A stretch of 64,000 nucleotides of DNA, taken from Micromonospora sp. M71_S20 (GTDB lineage Bacteria > Actinomycetota > Actinomycetes > Mycobacteriales > Micromonosporaceae). The notes under the pieces are model-generated. The model worked only from the letters and a program-made list of their open reading frames with translations. It did not search any database and was not told the origin of the DNA. Positions 35,948 through 46,607 of this stretch are shown here, piece by piece. The position numbers and the translations under genes are program-made. The stretch lies in NCBI RefSeq assembly GCF_003664255.1, contig NZ_RCCV01000003.1, positions 682,001 to 746,000 on the forward strand, written 5' to 3'. Position 1 is the stretch's first letter. Each line of letters begins with the position of its first letter.

Positions 35948-36370
35948 GTGGCGCAGAAGACGGCTTCGAGTGCCGACCTGACGTGGTTGCTGGATGATCT
36001 GGTCGGCCGGGTGAAGCAGGCCGACCACGCGGTCGCGCTCTCGACGGACGGCCTGTTGATGGCCGCCTCGCGGGGGCTGGGCCGGGACGACGCGGAGCAC
36101 CTGGCGGCCATGGCGGCCGGCATCCAGAGCCTGGCCCGGGGCGCCGGCAAGCGCTTCGGCGGCGGGCAGGTGCAGCAGACCATCATCGAGATGCAGTCGT
36201 CGTTCCTGTTCGTCACAGCGGCCGGGCGCAACGCCTGCCTCGCCGTCCTCGCCAGCGAGGACGCCGACGTGGGCCTGATCGCCTACGAGATGGCGATGCT
36301 GGTCACCCGCGTCGGCAAGTACGTGGCGTCGCCGTCGCGGACCGGCGAGCAGCAGACCGGCGAGAAGTAG
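35948..36370 (+). CDS. cvnB: Conservon roadblock/LC7 protein (CvnB)
   Basis: A 140-residue roadblock/LC7-domain protein: LTWLLDDLVGRVKQADHAV opens the domain and GRNACLAVLASEDADVGLIAYEM closes it. It is likely a regulator or GAP-like partner of the small GTPase encoded two genes on. The GTG at 35948 is chosen because GAGAAGAGG lies upstream and the roadblock fold starts at residue 7; a longer frame from 35861 is not supported. Confidence 0.92.
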   Translation: MAQKTASSADLTWLLDDLVGRVKQADHAVALSTDGLLMAASRGLGRDDAEHLAAMAAGIQSLARGAGKRFGGGQVQQTIIEMQSSFLFVTAAGRNACLAVLASEDADVGLIAYEMAMLVTRVGKYVASPSRTGEQQTGEK

Positions 36371-36375
36371 CCGCG

Positions 36376-36762
36376 ATGACGGTGCAGGGGGAGTCCTCGG
36401 AGCACCAGTGGGTCGACGACCATGCCGGCCCGGTCGTGCGCCCGTACGCGATGACGCGCGGCCGGGCCCGGCCGGTCACCGGCACGTTCGACCTGATCTC
36501 CCTGGTGACGGCGACCCGCGCGGACGTGACCCCGGAGGTCGGGCTGGGCCCGGAGCACCTGGCGATCGTCGGGCTCTGCCAGCGGATCCAGTCCGTCGCC
36601 GAGATCGCCGCCCACCTGGACCTGCCGGTGGGCACCATCCGGGTCCTGCTCGGTGACCTGGCGGCCCGCAGCCTGGTGCAGGTACGCGAACCGCACACCA
36701 CAGCCGGCCTTCCCGACAACAGCGTTTTCGAGGCGGTAATCAATGGACTACGGGCACTCTGA
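36376..36762 (+). CDS. cvnC: Conservon DUF742 protein (CvnC)
   Basis: A 128-residue DUF742 protein with a winged-helix-like C-terminal half (IVGLCQRIQSVAEIAAHLDLPVGTIRVLLGDLAARSLVQV). It follows cvnB by five bases and overlaps cvnD by 20 bases, so the set is one operon. The role is inferred from conservon context; direct DNA binding has not been shown from sequence. Confidence 0.92.
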   Translation: MTVQGESSEHQWVDDHAGPVVRPYAMTRGRARPVTGTFDLISLVTATRADVTPEVGLGPEHLAIVGLCQRIQSVAEIAAHLDLPVGTIRVLLGDLAARSLVQVREPHTTAGLPDNSVFEAVINGLRAL

Positions 36763-37354
36763 GCGGCCGGCGGGAGCGACGCCACTGCCCACCGCGATCA
36801 AGATCCTCGTCGCGGGTGGCTTCGGCGTCGGCAAGACCACCATGGTCGGTGCGGTCAGCGAGACGCGCCCGCTGCGTACGGAGGAGGTGTTGACCGAGTC
36901 CGGCGTCGGCATCGACGACCTCTCCGGGGTGGAGAGCAAGACGACCACCACCGTGGCGATGGACTTCGGCCGCATCACCATCAGCGACGACCTGGTGCTC
37001 TACCTCTTCGGCACCCCCGGCCAGGACCGGTTCTGGTTCGTCTGGGACGAACTGGCGCTCGGTGCGCTCGGCGCGGTGGTGCTGGCGGACACCCGGCGGC
37101 TGGCCGACTGCTTCCCCTCCATCGACTACTTCGAGGGCAGGGGCACGCCGTTCGTGGTGGCGGTCAACTGCTTCGAGGGGGCCCGGCAGTACCGGCTCGA
37201 CGAGGTGCAGGCGGCGCTCAACCTCGACCCGGGGGTGCCGGTGCTGCTCTGCGACGCGCGGCAGCGGGAGTCCAGCAAGGAGGTGCTCATCACGCTGATG
37301 GAGCACGCCATGAAGACCCGCGAGGCCCGCCGCCGCGCCGCCGCAGCCGAGTAA
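36743..37354 (+). CDS. cvnD: Conservon small GTPase (CvnD)
   Basis: A 203-residue Ras-like ATP/GTP-binding protein, the output switch of the conservon. P-loop GGFGVGKTTMV, switch region with GVESKTTTTVAMDFG, and the G3 box GTPGQDRFWF. It ends in a basic Arg/Ala tail. It completes the cvnABCD order; no cvnE P450 follows, but the terpene-linked P450 lies 2.7 kb upstream of cvnA. Confidence 0.93.
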   Translation: MDYGHSERPAGATPLPTAIKILVAGGFGVGKTTMVGAVSETRPLRTEEVLTESGVGIDDLSGVESKTTTTVAMDFGRITISDDLVLYLFGTPGQDRFWFVWDELALGALGAVVLADTRRLADCFPSIDYFEGRGTPFVVAVNCFEGARQYRLDEVQAALNLDPGVPVLLCDARQRESSKEVLITLMEHAMKTREARRRAAAAE

Positions 37355-37543
37355 CCGGACCACCGCACCGCACCGCACCGCCACCACCGTCGCGTTGCAG
37401 CCGCTCCGGTGCGCAGCCGCTGTTGCGCGGTAGCCGCCGTTGCGGCTGCCTCGCGTCGCTGCTCCGTCCTGCTGCCCGCTGCCCGCTGCGTTGCGCCTTC
37501 TTTCGCGTTGCTGCCTGCTGCGTCGGGTGTTCCGGTGCCCTGT

Positions 37544-37597
37544 CGAGATCTTGGTAGGTAACGGCCACTCTAGGGGCGCTCGCGTACCAAGATCTCG
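37544..37597. repeat. REP-like inverted repeat with 13-bp perfect arms
   Basis: CGAGATCTTGGTA (37544-37556) and TACCAAGATCTCG (37585-37597) are exact inverted copies around a 28-base centre. The surrounding 350 bp (37355-37704) hold no gene and show short slippage-like CCGCA and GCTGC runs. It looks like a dispersed palindromic element rather than a terminator, since no gene ends next to it. Confidence 0.6.
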
Positions 37598-37704
37598 GGC
37601 GTGAACCGGTGCCAGGGCACCGATGAGTGGCAGCGCGGCCGTTGGGTGCCAGTGCGCCCGTTGGCGGGGCGGGTCGAGGGGGCTTCGACAACAGCCGACA
37701 GCGG

Positions 37705-38037
37705 CACCCCCGGGTCCGCTTCGGCGAGCCGGTGCACGTCTACAACAACTACTTCCTCGGCAACGCCCTCTACGGCGTGGCGTCGACGGAGAACGCCGGC
37801 GTGCTGGCGGAGGGGAACTACTTCCGCGACGTGCCGTACCCGATGTGGTCGGCGAGCGGCTACGCCGACAGTGGACCCGGCCGGGCGGTGCAGCGCCACA
37901 ACGTGTACGTCGGCTCCGGCACGGCGGAGACGAACGGCACCGTGGTCGAGCCGCGCACGTACTACCCGTACACCCTCGACCCGGCGGCGGACGTGCCCGC
38001 CCTGGTCCTCGCGGGCGCCGGCACCGGCCGCATCTGA
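37705..38037 (+). pseudogene. C-terminal remnant of a secreted pectate lyase
   Basis: About 110 codons closely resembling the end of PL1 pectate lyases: HVYNNYFLGNALYGV, VLAEGNYFRDV and a closing YPYTLDPAADVPALV...GAGTGRI. The remaining two thirds, with signal peptide and catalytic Arg/Lys/Asp residues, are missing; upstream sequence is low-complexity. The frame still ends in a normal stop. It is most simply a deletion remnant and not an active gene. Confidence 0.75.
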
Positions 38038-38046
38038 GCGGACACG

Positions 38047-38079
38047 CGAGGGGCCCCTGCCGACGGCAGGGGCCCCTCG
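38047..38079. terminator. Strong bidirectional hairpin after acnA
   Basis: CGAGGGGCCCCTGCC (38047-38061) and GGCAGGGGCCCCTCG (38065-38079), perfect 15-bp arms with a three-base loop, ten bases beyond the acnA stop on its strand and just after the pectate lyase remnant. Confidence 0.8.
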
Positions 38080-38088
38080 TCCGTGTCG

Positions 38089-40929
<2,841 letters not shown>

Positions 40930-41037
40930 GTCGTACTCCTTCACACCAGCGACCGTGAGTAGTCCTGAGCAGTCTGTCGCACCGGTCGGGGTGCCGCCGT
41001 GGTTAGGGGACACTTACCGCCGATCTCGTCGTCAACA

Positions 41038-41056
41038 AAACCGTACGTCCGTCTTG
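41038..41056. promoter_or_regulatory. Candidate AcnR operator upstream of acnA
   Basis: AAACCGTACGTCCGTCTTG differs at two of 19 positions from the site beside the acnR-like gene. It lies between the divergent acnA and VOC genes and may repress one or both. The two changes break part of the dyad, so affinity may differ from the acnR site. Confidence 0.65.
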
Positions 41057-41103
41057 CTAACTTCGCAACCTCGTGCCATCGTTCGGGACGAGGAGGTACC
41101 ACC

Positions 41104-41460
41104 ATGATCCATCACGTCCAGCTCGCCTGCCCACGCGGCTCCGAGGAGGCGTCGCGGGCCTTCTACGTCGGGGTGCTCGGCATGACCGAGAAGCCCAAAC
41201 CGCCCGCGCTCGTGGCCCGCGGCGGCTGCTGGTTCACGGGGCACGGCGCGGAGCTGCACCTGGGCGTGGAGGACGGGTTCAGCCCCGCCCGCAAAGCCCA
41301 CCCGGGCCTGCTGTGGCCGGACCTGGACGCGCTCGCCGCCCGGTTGGTCGCCGCCGGGTACCCGGTCACCTGGGGCGACGACGAGCTGCCCGGGATGCGC
41401 CGCTTCCACTCCCAGGACGCGCACGGCAACCGGCTGGAGTTCCTCGCCCCGGTCGACTGA
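41104..41460 (+). CDS. VOC (glyoxalase/bleomycin-resistance fold) protein
   Basis: A 118-residue single-domain VOC protein: IHHVQLACPRGSEEASRAFYVGVLGMTE opens the fold, and SQDAHGNRLEFLAP closes it with the usual Glu metal ligand. Probably a lyase, isomerase or dioxygenase subunit, substrate unknown. The ATG has AGGAGGT seven bases upstream, an ideal ribosome site. It is divergent from acnA and shares its promoter region. Confidence 0.87.
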   Translation: MIHHVQLACPRGSEEASRAFYVGVLGMTEKPKPPALVARGGCWFTGHGAELHLGVEDGFSPARKAHPGLLWPDLDALAARLVAAGYPVTWGDDELPGMRRFHSQDAHGNRLEFLAPVD

Positions 41461-41654
41461 CCCGCCGCGCTCGGGCGCGCGGAACTGCCGACTCGGGGCG
41501 GCCGCCGGGCCTGCCCCGGGCTTGGCAGGACTCGGGCGGACGCTGGGCTCGGCAGGACTCGGGCGGACGCCCGGCCATGCCCCGGGCCCGGCCTTGCGGG
41601 GCGGTCCGGCGCTGGCCGGGCGGCGACAGCCGGGAGAGCCCTCGGTCATGGCGA

Positions 41655-41687
41655 AAGGGCCGGACCCCTGTGTGGGGTCCGGCCCTT
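41655..41687. terminator. Hairpin terminator between VOC and C39-like protease genes
   Basis: AAGGGCCGGACCCC (41655-41668) and GGGGTCCGGCCCTT (41674-41687), perfect 14-bp arms with a TGTGT loop, 30 bases beyond the protease stop on the minus strand. Upstream (41520-41580) a GGCAGGACTCGGGCGGACGC unit occurs twice. Confidence 0.75.
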
Positions 41688-41716
41688 GTCGTCTGGTGGT
41701 GCGGTGTTGTCGTCGG

Positions 41717-42370
41717 TCAGGCGGTGTAGCCGCGGGTGGCGATCCAGTCGGCCAGGTTGTCCACGCTCATCCGGTAGGAGGCCTGGTTCGGGTCGGCCGA
41801 GTCGGCGATGGTGACGGTCGCACCGTTGTCGCGGTAGCCGACGACGCTGATGTAGTGCCCGCCCTCGAAGGAGTGGGTGACTCCGTCGGTGTCGGTGGCG
41901 GTGCCGGCGATGTTGGCGACGACGGCGTGGCCTTCGTCGATGGCGGTGACGATGTCGGCGCGCAGCTTGTCGGTCTGCGTGTCGTCGGCCTTGGGGTCGC
42001 GGATCTCGACGGACTGGTAGGCGTCGGAGCCGGTCTCCTTGTTCAGTACGGGGGTGATGTCGTTGATGGAGTTGGTGCCGGCTTCGGTGGTGCCCATGCG
42101 CTGGGCCATGCCGTCGACGTCGATGTTCTTGCCCTGGACGCTGAGGGCGTTGCGGGCGGCGGCGGGGCCGCAGTAGTAGAAGTTGGGCTGGGCTTCGTAG
42201 CGCACGCCCAGCTCACGCTCGCCGTGCTTGCGGTCCTGGCTGACCGTCGTCGTGGGCTTGGCCTCGGCGGGGGCGGCGAAGGCGGTGGTGACGGGGCCGG
42301 CGATGGCGCCGCCGGTGAAGGCGAGCCCGGCAGCGGTCAGAGCGGTCTTACGCAGCATGTCGGTACGCAT
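41717..42370 (-). CDS. Secreted C39-like cysteine peptidase
   Basis: A 217-residue exported papain-fold protein. Signal peptide at 1-32 (ending TAFA), then the catalytic segment QPNFYYCGPAAARNAL with C67 and the oxyanion Gln six residues before it, His in FEGGHYISVVGY and Asp in IADSADP. It belongs to the peptidase C39-like family seen as stand-alone secreted proteins in actinomycetes; there is no ABC transporter, so it is not a bacteriocin-processing exporter. The ATG at 42370 is chosen for the signal peptide; AGGTG lies about ten bases upstream. The substrate is unknown. Confidence 0.85.
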   Translation of the reverse strand: MRTDMLRKTALTAAGLAFTGGAIAGPVTTAFAAPAEAKPTTTVSQDRKHGERELGVRYEAQPNFYYCGPAAARNALSVQGKNIDVDGMAQRMGTTEAGTNSINDITPVLNKETGSDAYQSVEIRDPKADDTQTDKLRADIVTAIDEGHAVVANIAGTATDTDGVTHSFEGGHYISVVGYRDNGATVTIADSADPNQASYRMSVDNLADWIATRGYTA

Positions 42371-42928
42371 GATTCGTCTGCACCTTTCGATCGGGGGCAC
42401 GCGACACACACCAAGGGGGGCGGGTGCGCCACGGGAAAGGAAAGGTCGAGATATCAAAGGGGGCCTGCGGCCGGAAGGGGCCGGCGGGCTCGTCCCTGCG
42501 GGGGATGTAACGACGCGGGTCCGGCCGGCATTCCGACCGTCGCCCCGGCCGCCGGGGCCCCGGGGGTTACGCGTTCACGATGGTTACAACGACCCGGGCC
42601 CCCGACCCATGCCGGCCGGGCCGGTGGCGCCCGCCACCGCAAATAGCCACAAACCGGATGGGCCGCTCGAACAGGCTGCCCCGAACCGGACATCCTGCCC
42701 CGAACCCACATCGGCTGGGGGTGACCGGTGCATTCGTCGGCCGGCACCCAGGGGCCGGCACGACGCCACGGACAGCGCGTCGAACGCCGCAGGGGGCAGG
42801 CGCGAGACGCGAGCGCATCGTGATCAGGATCCCATGGACGTCATCCGCCCGCTTTGCGGTCCCTGGCGTCCTGATCACGGTGGCGGAGCGTGGTGGGCAG
42901 AGCGGACGGAGGCGGGGCAGCTGCGACC
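42371..42928. other. 558-bp gene-free divergent region
   Basis: This gap separates the protease (minus) from the ArsC-like gene (plus). I see no convincing gene. On the protease side it contains TTGTAACC and GTTACATCC segments and several GC-rich self-complementary stretches, so a long structured 5' UTR is possible; it does not match the ydaO (cyclic di-AMP) riboswitch that often precedes actinobacterial wall hydrolases. The right part holds an 11-bp inverted repeat (42819-42879). Confidence 0.5.
42819..42879. repeat. REP-like inverted repeat with 11-bp perfect arms
   Basis: CGTGATCAGGA (42819-42829) and TCCTGATCACG (42869-42879) are exact inverted copies across 39 bases. The same spacing (39 bases between arms) is seen in the element at 16323-16383. 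Confidence 0.55.
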
Positions 42929-43372
42929 ATGGCCGGCATGGAGATCTGGAACAACCCGTCCTGCTCGAAGTGCGCCGCCGCCCGTACCGCGCTCGACGAG
43001 GCAGGGGTCGGCTACGCGCTGCGCCCCTACCTGGACCGGCCGCCGAGCGCGGCGGAGCTGACCGAGGTGCTGCGCCGGCTCGACGCGCGCCCCTGGGACG
43101 TCTGCCGCACGCAGGAGCCCGCCGCGGTGGCCCTCGGCATGGCCGACTGGCCGCGCGACGAGGCGGCCGAGCCGCGCTGGATCGAGGCGATGGTGGCCGC
43201 CCCCGAGCTGATCCAGCGGCCCCTGCTGCTGCTCGACGACGGCAGCGCGCTCGTGGGGCGTACCGCCGGGGCGCTGGCGGAGGCGGTGCGCCGCAGCGGC
43301 GCGACGCCCGGCACCGGCGCGGAGCCCGGCCCCCCGGCGACCGCGTCGGAGCGGCCCACGCCGGCCGGGTAG
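42929..43372 (+). CDS. ArsC-family thioredoxin-fold protein
   Basis: A ~147-residue protein of the ArsC/Spx fold. The N-terminal loop NNPSCSKCAAAR has the ArsC-type active Cys (first) plus a second cysteine three residues on; the C-terminal half has IQRPLLLLDDG, matching the conserved RP segment of the family. It may be a glutaredoxin-dependent arsenate reductase or a related redox protein. ATG at 42929 or 42938 can serve as start; neither has a strong ribosome site. The last ~35 residues are low-complexity. Confidence 0.8.
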   Translation: MAGMEIWNNPSCSKCAAARTALDEAGVGYALRPYLDRPPSAAELTEVLRRLDARPWDVCRTQEPAAVALGMADWPRDEAAEPRWIEAMVAAPELIQRPLLLLDDGSALVGRTAGALAEAVRRSGATPGTGAEPGPPATASERPTPAG

Positions 43373-43446
43373 CGCGTTTCCGGACTGGCGCGGCGGGAAT
43401 GCGCCCGTCGCAGGCGAACGACCGTACGTTGCAGAGGAGGGGTCGG

Positions 43447-45117
43447 ATGCCGCGCCAGGGCCTTTCCACCGCCGCGCAGCGGCTCACCCCGGTCGCCGGC
43501 GCGCCCCTGTGGTGCGACGCGCGGGAGTTCGGGCTGCGCGGCGACGGCGTGACGAACGACCAGCCGGCGCTGTCGGCCCTGGTCGACCGCCTCGGCGAGG
43601 GCTACGCCGCCGACGGGCGGGCCCGGGTCATCTACTGCCCGCCGGGGATCTACTCGATCCGGGATGCCGGCACGGTGTGGCGCAGCGGGGTGTCGCTGAT
43701 CGGCGCGGGACCGGGGACGACGCGGTTCCTGCTCAGCAACGAGGGAAACCGGGCGGACCCGACGCCGCTGGCGTTCTGGACCACGGTGCAGCACGGTGCG
43801 AGCCGCGACCGGCACATCGCCGACTGCACCTTCGCGGACTTCGAGATCGACGGCTCCGGCGTGGCGATGGTCGAGTACAACTACCTCGCCAAGGGGCTCG
43901 GCCTCCAGTACGTGGTGCGCGGCGTCTTCCGCAACCTCTACATCCACCACACCGGCGCCACCGGCCTCGGCTGCGACTTTCTCCAGGACAGCCTGATCGA
44001 CGGCGTCGTCGTGGTCGGCTGCGGGCGGCTGGACAACGGCGAGGAGATGGGCGGCGCGGGCATCGGCGTCGGCATCGGCGGGTGGGGCGACGTGGAGCGC
44101 CTCACGATCGCCAACTGCACCGCCGTCGGCAACGGCACCAACGGGATCTTCCTCGAACTTCAGAAGGACTACTGGACGCCGCCGCGCGGCTACCGCATCA
44201 TCGGCTGCCACAGCCAGGCGAACCGCTTCGGCATCTCCGACTGGGGCGCCGACGGCCTGATCGTTTCCGCCTGCACCCTGACCGGCAACCTGGAGGCGGG
44301 ATTCGACGTCTCCGGCAACGGCACGGCGGGCGTCGCCGGCCGGGGCGGCATCGTCAGCGACTGCGTCATCGACCGCAACGTCCGCGACGGGATCAGCATG
44401 GGCAACACGCCCGGCCCGTACGCGGTGCGCGGGAACCGGATCAGCGCCAACGGCGCGCACGGCTACCACGAGCACGACCTGGGGCACGGCTACCGGGGCG
44501 CGGCGGCGGACGTGGTCGTCGACGGCAACGAGTTCTGGGACAACGGCCTGGACGCGATCCGGATCGACCGCCCGATGACCGACGCGATCGTGGTGAACAA
44601 CCGGATCCGCAACAACGGCCGGCGGTGCGCCCCGGCCGCCACCGGCAGTGGCGAGTCGGTGCGCTACCACCACCGGTCCGTCACCGACCTCAGGGCGCAC
44701 TGGCCGCACGACGGGCACCGGGGCAAGGCGGTGCGGGTCGGGTCACGCATCGCGGTGGTGGTGTCCAACACCGACACCGTCCTCACCCTCGCCGAGGTGC
44801 GGGCGGATGCCACCACCGGCTGGAACGAGGACACGCCGCCGCCCGGAGCGTCGTACGAACTGCCGGCGGCCCCGCCGATCCGGGCCGGCATCACCGTCAA
44901 CGCGCCGTTCGATTCGGCGACCGTGCGGGGCAACCGGATCTGGGACCACCGCGACGAGCAGACCCAGACCTACGGGATCTGGATCACCCCGGCCGGCAGT
45001 TGCGTGTCCTGCCGCATCGAGGACAACGACCTCGCCGGCAACGCCGCCGGAGCCGTGCGGCTCGACACCCCGCCCGTCGGCGGGCGCTGGGAACGCAACC
45101 ACCACGACGTCGACTGA
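43447..45117 (+). CDS. Right-handed beta-helix protein (pectate lyase superfamily)
   Basis: A 556-residue repetitive beta-helix protein. The N-terminus AREFGLRGDGVTNDQPAL is the opening typical of pectate_lyase_3/tailspike-like proteins, followed by many short turns (NCTAVGNGTNGI, ACTLTGNLEAGF, NNRIRNNG, NDLAGNAAGAV). No signal peptide is visible, so it is either cytosolic or exported by an unknown route. It may bind or cut a polysaccharide; catalytic residues cannot be picked out. The ATG at 43447 has GAGGAGGGG just upstream. The frame is open further upstream but covers the ArsC gene. Confidence 0.82.
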   Translation: MPRQGLSTAAQRLTPVAGAPLWCDAREFGLRGDGVTNDQPALSALVDRLGEGYAADGRARVIYCPPGIYSIRDAGTVWRSGVSLIGAGPGTTRFLLSNEGNRADPTPLAFWTTVQHGASRDRHIADCTFADFEIDGSGVAMVEYNYLAKGLGLQYVVRGVFRNLYIHHTGATGLGCDFLQDSLIDGVVVVGCGRLDNGEEMGGAGIGVGIGGWGDVERLTIANCTAVGNGTNGIFLELQKDYWTPPRGYRIIGCHSQANRFGISDWGADGLIVSACTLTGNLEAGFDVSGNGTAGVAGRGGIVSDCVIDRNVRDGISMGNTPGPYAVRGNRISANGAHGYHEHDLGHGYRGAAADVVVDGNEFWDNGLDAIRIDRPMTDAIVVNNRIRNNGRRCAPAATGSGESVRYHHRSVTDLRAHWPHDGHRGKAVRVGSRIAVVVSNTDTVLTLAEVRADATTGWNEDTPPPGASYELPAAPPIRAGITVNAPFDSATVRGNRIWDHRDEQTQTYGIWITPAGSCVSCRIEDNDLAGNAAGAVRLDTPPVGGRWERNHHDVD

Positions 45118-45127
45118 CGCCGGCGGC

Positions 45128-45310
45128 TCAGCGCGCGTCGTCGGCGGGCGCCGTCGCCTCCGCGTGCCGGTCGCGCAGCCGGGCCCGGATCTCCTCCGGG
45201 GTGTACGCCCGGCGCCGCCGTTCGGCCCGGGCGATGACCACGCCCGACGCCGCCACGCCGGCGAGGCCCGCGAGCCCGAGCACCTTCCACCACCGCATCC
45301 GTTGCCGCAT
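45128..45310 (-). CDS. Small single-span membrane protein
   Basis: A 60-residue protein with one membrane helix (KVLGLAGLAGVAASGVVIA) followed by a charged tail (RAERRRRAYTPEEIRARLRDRH). Short proteins of this shape are common next to this type of neighbour in actinomycetes; function unknown. It is divergent from the YiiX-like gene with a 19-base gap, so start sites nearly abut. A second ATG four codons in is also possible. Confidence 0.65.
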   Translation of the reverse strand: MRQRMRWWKVLGLAGLAGVAASGVVIARAERRRRAYTPEEIRARLRDRHAEATAPADDAR

Positions 45311-45329
45311 CGGCCTAGGGTAGACCCCC

Positions 45330-46046
45330 ATGAGCATCAGCCTGGACGAGGCCGTGGACCTGACCCGTACCGGCGACGTGTGGGTGTTCCGGGGCCGCAG
45401 CGTGCCCGACCGGGCCATCCAGTTCACCACCAACAGCCCGGTGAACCACGTCGGCATGGCGGTCGTGCTGGACGACATGCCGCCCCTGATGTGGCACGCC
45501 GAGCTGGGCAGGTCGCTGCCCGACATGTGGACAGGCACCCACCAGCGCGGGGTGCAGCTGCACGACCTGCGCGACGCGGTCTGCGTCTGGGCCAACCGGT
45601 ACGGCCAGCGGGGCTGGCTGCGCCAGCTCGACCCGCCGGCCGACGCGGAGATGGAAGGGGCGGTGCTGCGCACCGTCGCGCGCCTGGACGGCACGCCGTT
45701 CCCGTCCACCGCCCAGCTCGCCTGGCGCTGGCTGCGGGGCCGGGTCCCGGCGGTGCGGCTGCCGGCCCTGCCCGGCCGGGTGGGGGACCGCCCCGGCGGC
45801 CCGGCGCCCGAGCGCCCCGGGGCGACCGCGCCCGACCGCGCCGGTGTCGCCGTGCGCGACCGTGCACTGGAGACGGCGTACTGCGCGGAGGTGGTTGCGG
45901 TGACCTACGAGGCGATGGGGCTGCTGCCGGCCGGGCGGCGTCCCAACTGGTACGACCCGGGCCGGTTCTGGAGCGGCGACGACCTCGGCCTCACGGGCGG
46001 CGCCCGGCTCGGGGCCGAGATCGAGGTGCGCATCCCGCTGCGCTGA
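45330..46046 (+). CDS. YiiX/YaeF-like permuted NlpC/P60 protein
   Basis: A 238-residue protein with the order of active residues seen in circularly permuted papain-fold proteins: His first (H40 in SPVNHVGMAVV), catalytic Cys late (C185 in TAYCAEVVAVTYEAMGLL). No signal peptide, so it is probably cytosolic. The insert at about 150-172 is Pro/Gly-rich. Members act as amidases or lipid-related hydrolases; the reaction here is not known. Confidence 0.72.
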   Translation: MSISLDEAVDLTRTGDVWVFRGRSVPDRAIQFTTNSPVNHVGMAVVLDDMPPLMWHAELGRSLPDMWTGTHQRGVQLHDLRDAVCVWANRYGQRGWLRQLDPPADAEMEGAVLRTVARLDGTPFPSTAQLAWRWLRGRVPAVRLPALPGRVGDRPGGPAPERPGATAPDRAGVAVRDRALETAYCAEVVAVTYEAMGLLPAGRRPNWYDPGRFWSGDDLGLTGGARLGAEIEVRIPLR

Positions 46047-46083
46047 GGTTTGGCCCGCCGTCCGGCCGGCAATTGCTGTCCCC

Positions 46084-46473
46084 GTGAGAGCCCCCACCGA
46101 TCTGGACACGCTGACCGACTTCTTCGACCGGTACGGCGTGGCGCTGACCACCGGCGACGTGGCCGCCATCGCCGGCTGCTACGCCCTGCCCGGGATGGTG
46201 GTGGCCGACACGTACAGCTTCTCGTTTACCTCGCCGGCGGCAGTGGCACTGTCCTTCGTGGGCGCGGCCCCCGACTACCAGGAGCGCGAGCTGGTCGCGG
46301 CGCACGCGGCCATCGAGGACGTGCACCCGGTGTCGGCGCTGCTGACCATGGTGGCCGTGGAGTGGGAGTTCCTGGACAGCCACGGCCGGGCGGTGCCCGG
46401 CGAGCGCTACCGCTACCTGCTGCGGTCCACCGACGCCGGCCCGGTCATCTGCACGGTCCTGCGGACCGCCTGA
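46084..46473 (+). CDS. SnoaL/NTF2-like fold protein
   Basis: A 129-residue single-domain protein: a helical start (LDTLTDFFDRYGVALTTGDVAAIAGCYALPGMVVAD) followed by beta strands (LLTMVAVEWEFLDSHG, RYRYLLRSTDAG), the pattern of NTF2-like proteins. Function unknown. A decayed copy of its N-terminal part is found at about 55675-55770, upstream of a decayed copy of the amylopullulanase end, in the same order as here. Confidence 0.75.
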   Translation: MRAPTDLDTLTDFFDRYGVALTTGDVAAIAGCYALPGMVVADTYSFSFTSPAAVALSFVGAAPDYQERELVAAHAAIEDVHPVSALLTMVAVEWEFLDSHGRAVPGERYRYLLRSTDAGPVICTVLRTA

Positions 46474-46607
46474 CCGCCGGCGGGACCGCGGCTCCCTCCG
46501 ACGGCGGCGATCCCGCCGACGCGGTGCCGGTACGCGCCGCGCGCGGACGGTCGCACCAGGTCGCCACGGACCGCTACGCTGCCCCGGAGGACCGCGGGAG
46601 GAGAGGC

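Noticed and set aside
33269..36100. 943-codon minus-strand frame opposite cvnA
   Set aside because: Shadow of the conservon sensor gene, with low-complexity His/Arg/Gly composition and no recognisable domain.
29217..37354. A single biosynthetic gene cluster covering P450 to cvnD
   Set aside because: The conservon has its own likely promoter, and no biosynthetic gene lies beyond the cyclase; the relationship is kept only as a hypothesis.
40930..41013. 28-codon N-terminal extension of aconitase
   Set aside because: No ribosome site and no similarity to aconitases in the extension, while AAGGAG is ideally placed before the GTG at 40929.
41717..42370. Bacteriocin-type C39 peptidase-transporter
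   Set aside because: There is a signal peptide and a stand-alone papain-fold domain but no ABC transporter domains and no double-glycine precursor nearby.
42371..42650. ydaO/cyclic di-AMP riboswitch upstream of the C39-like protease
   Set aside because: The conserved core segments of that riboswitch could not be found on the coding strand.
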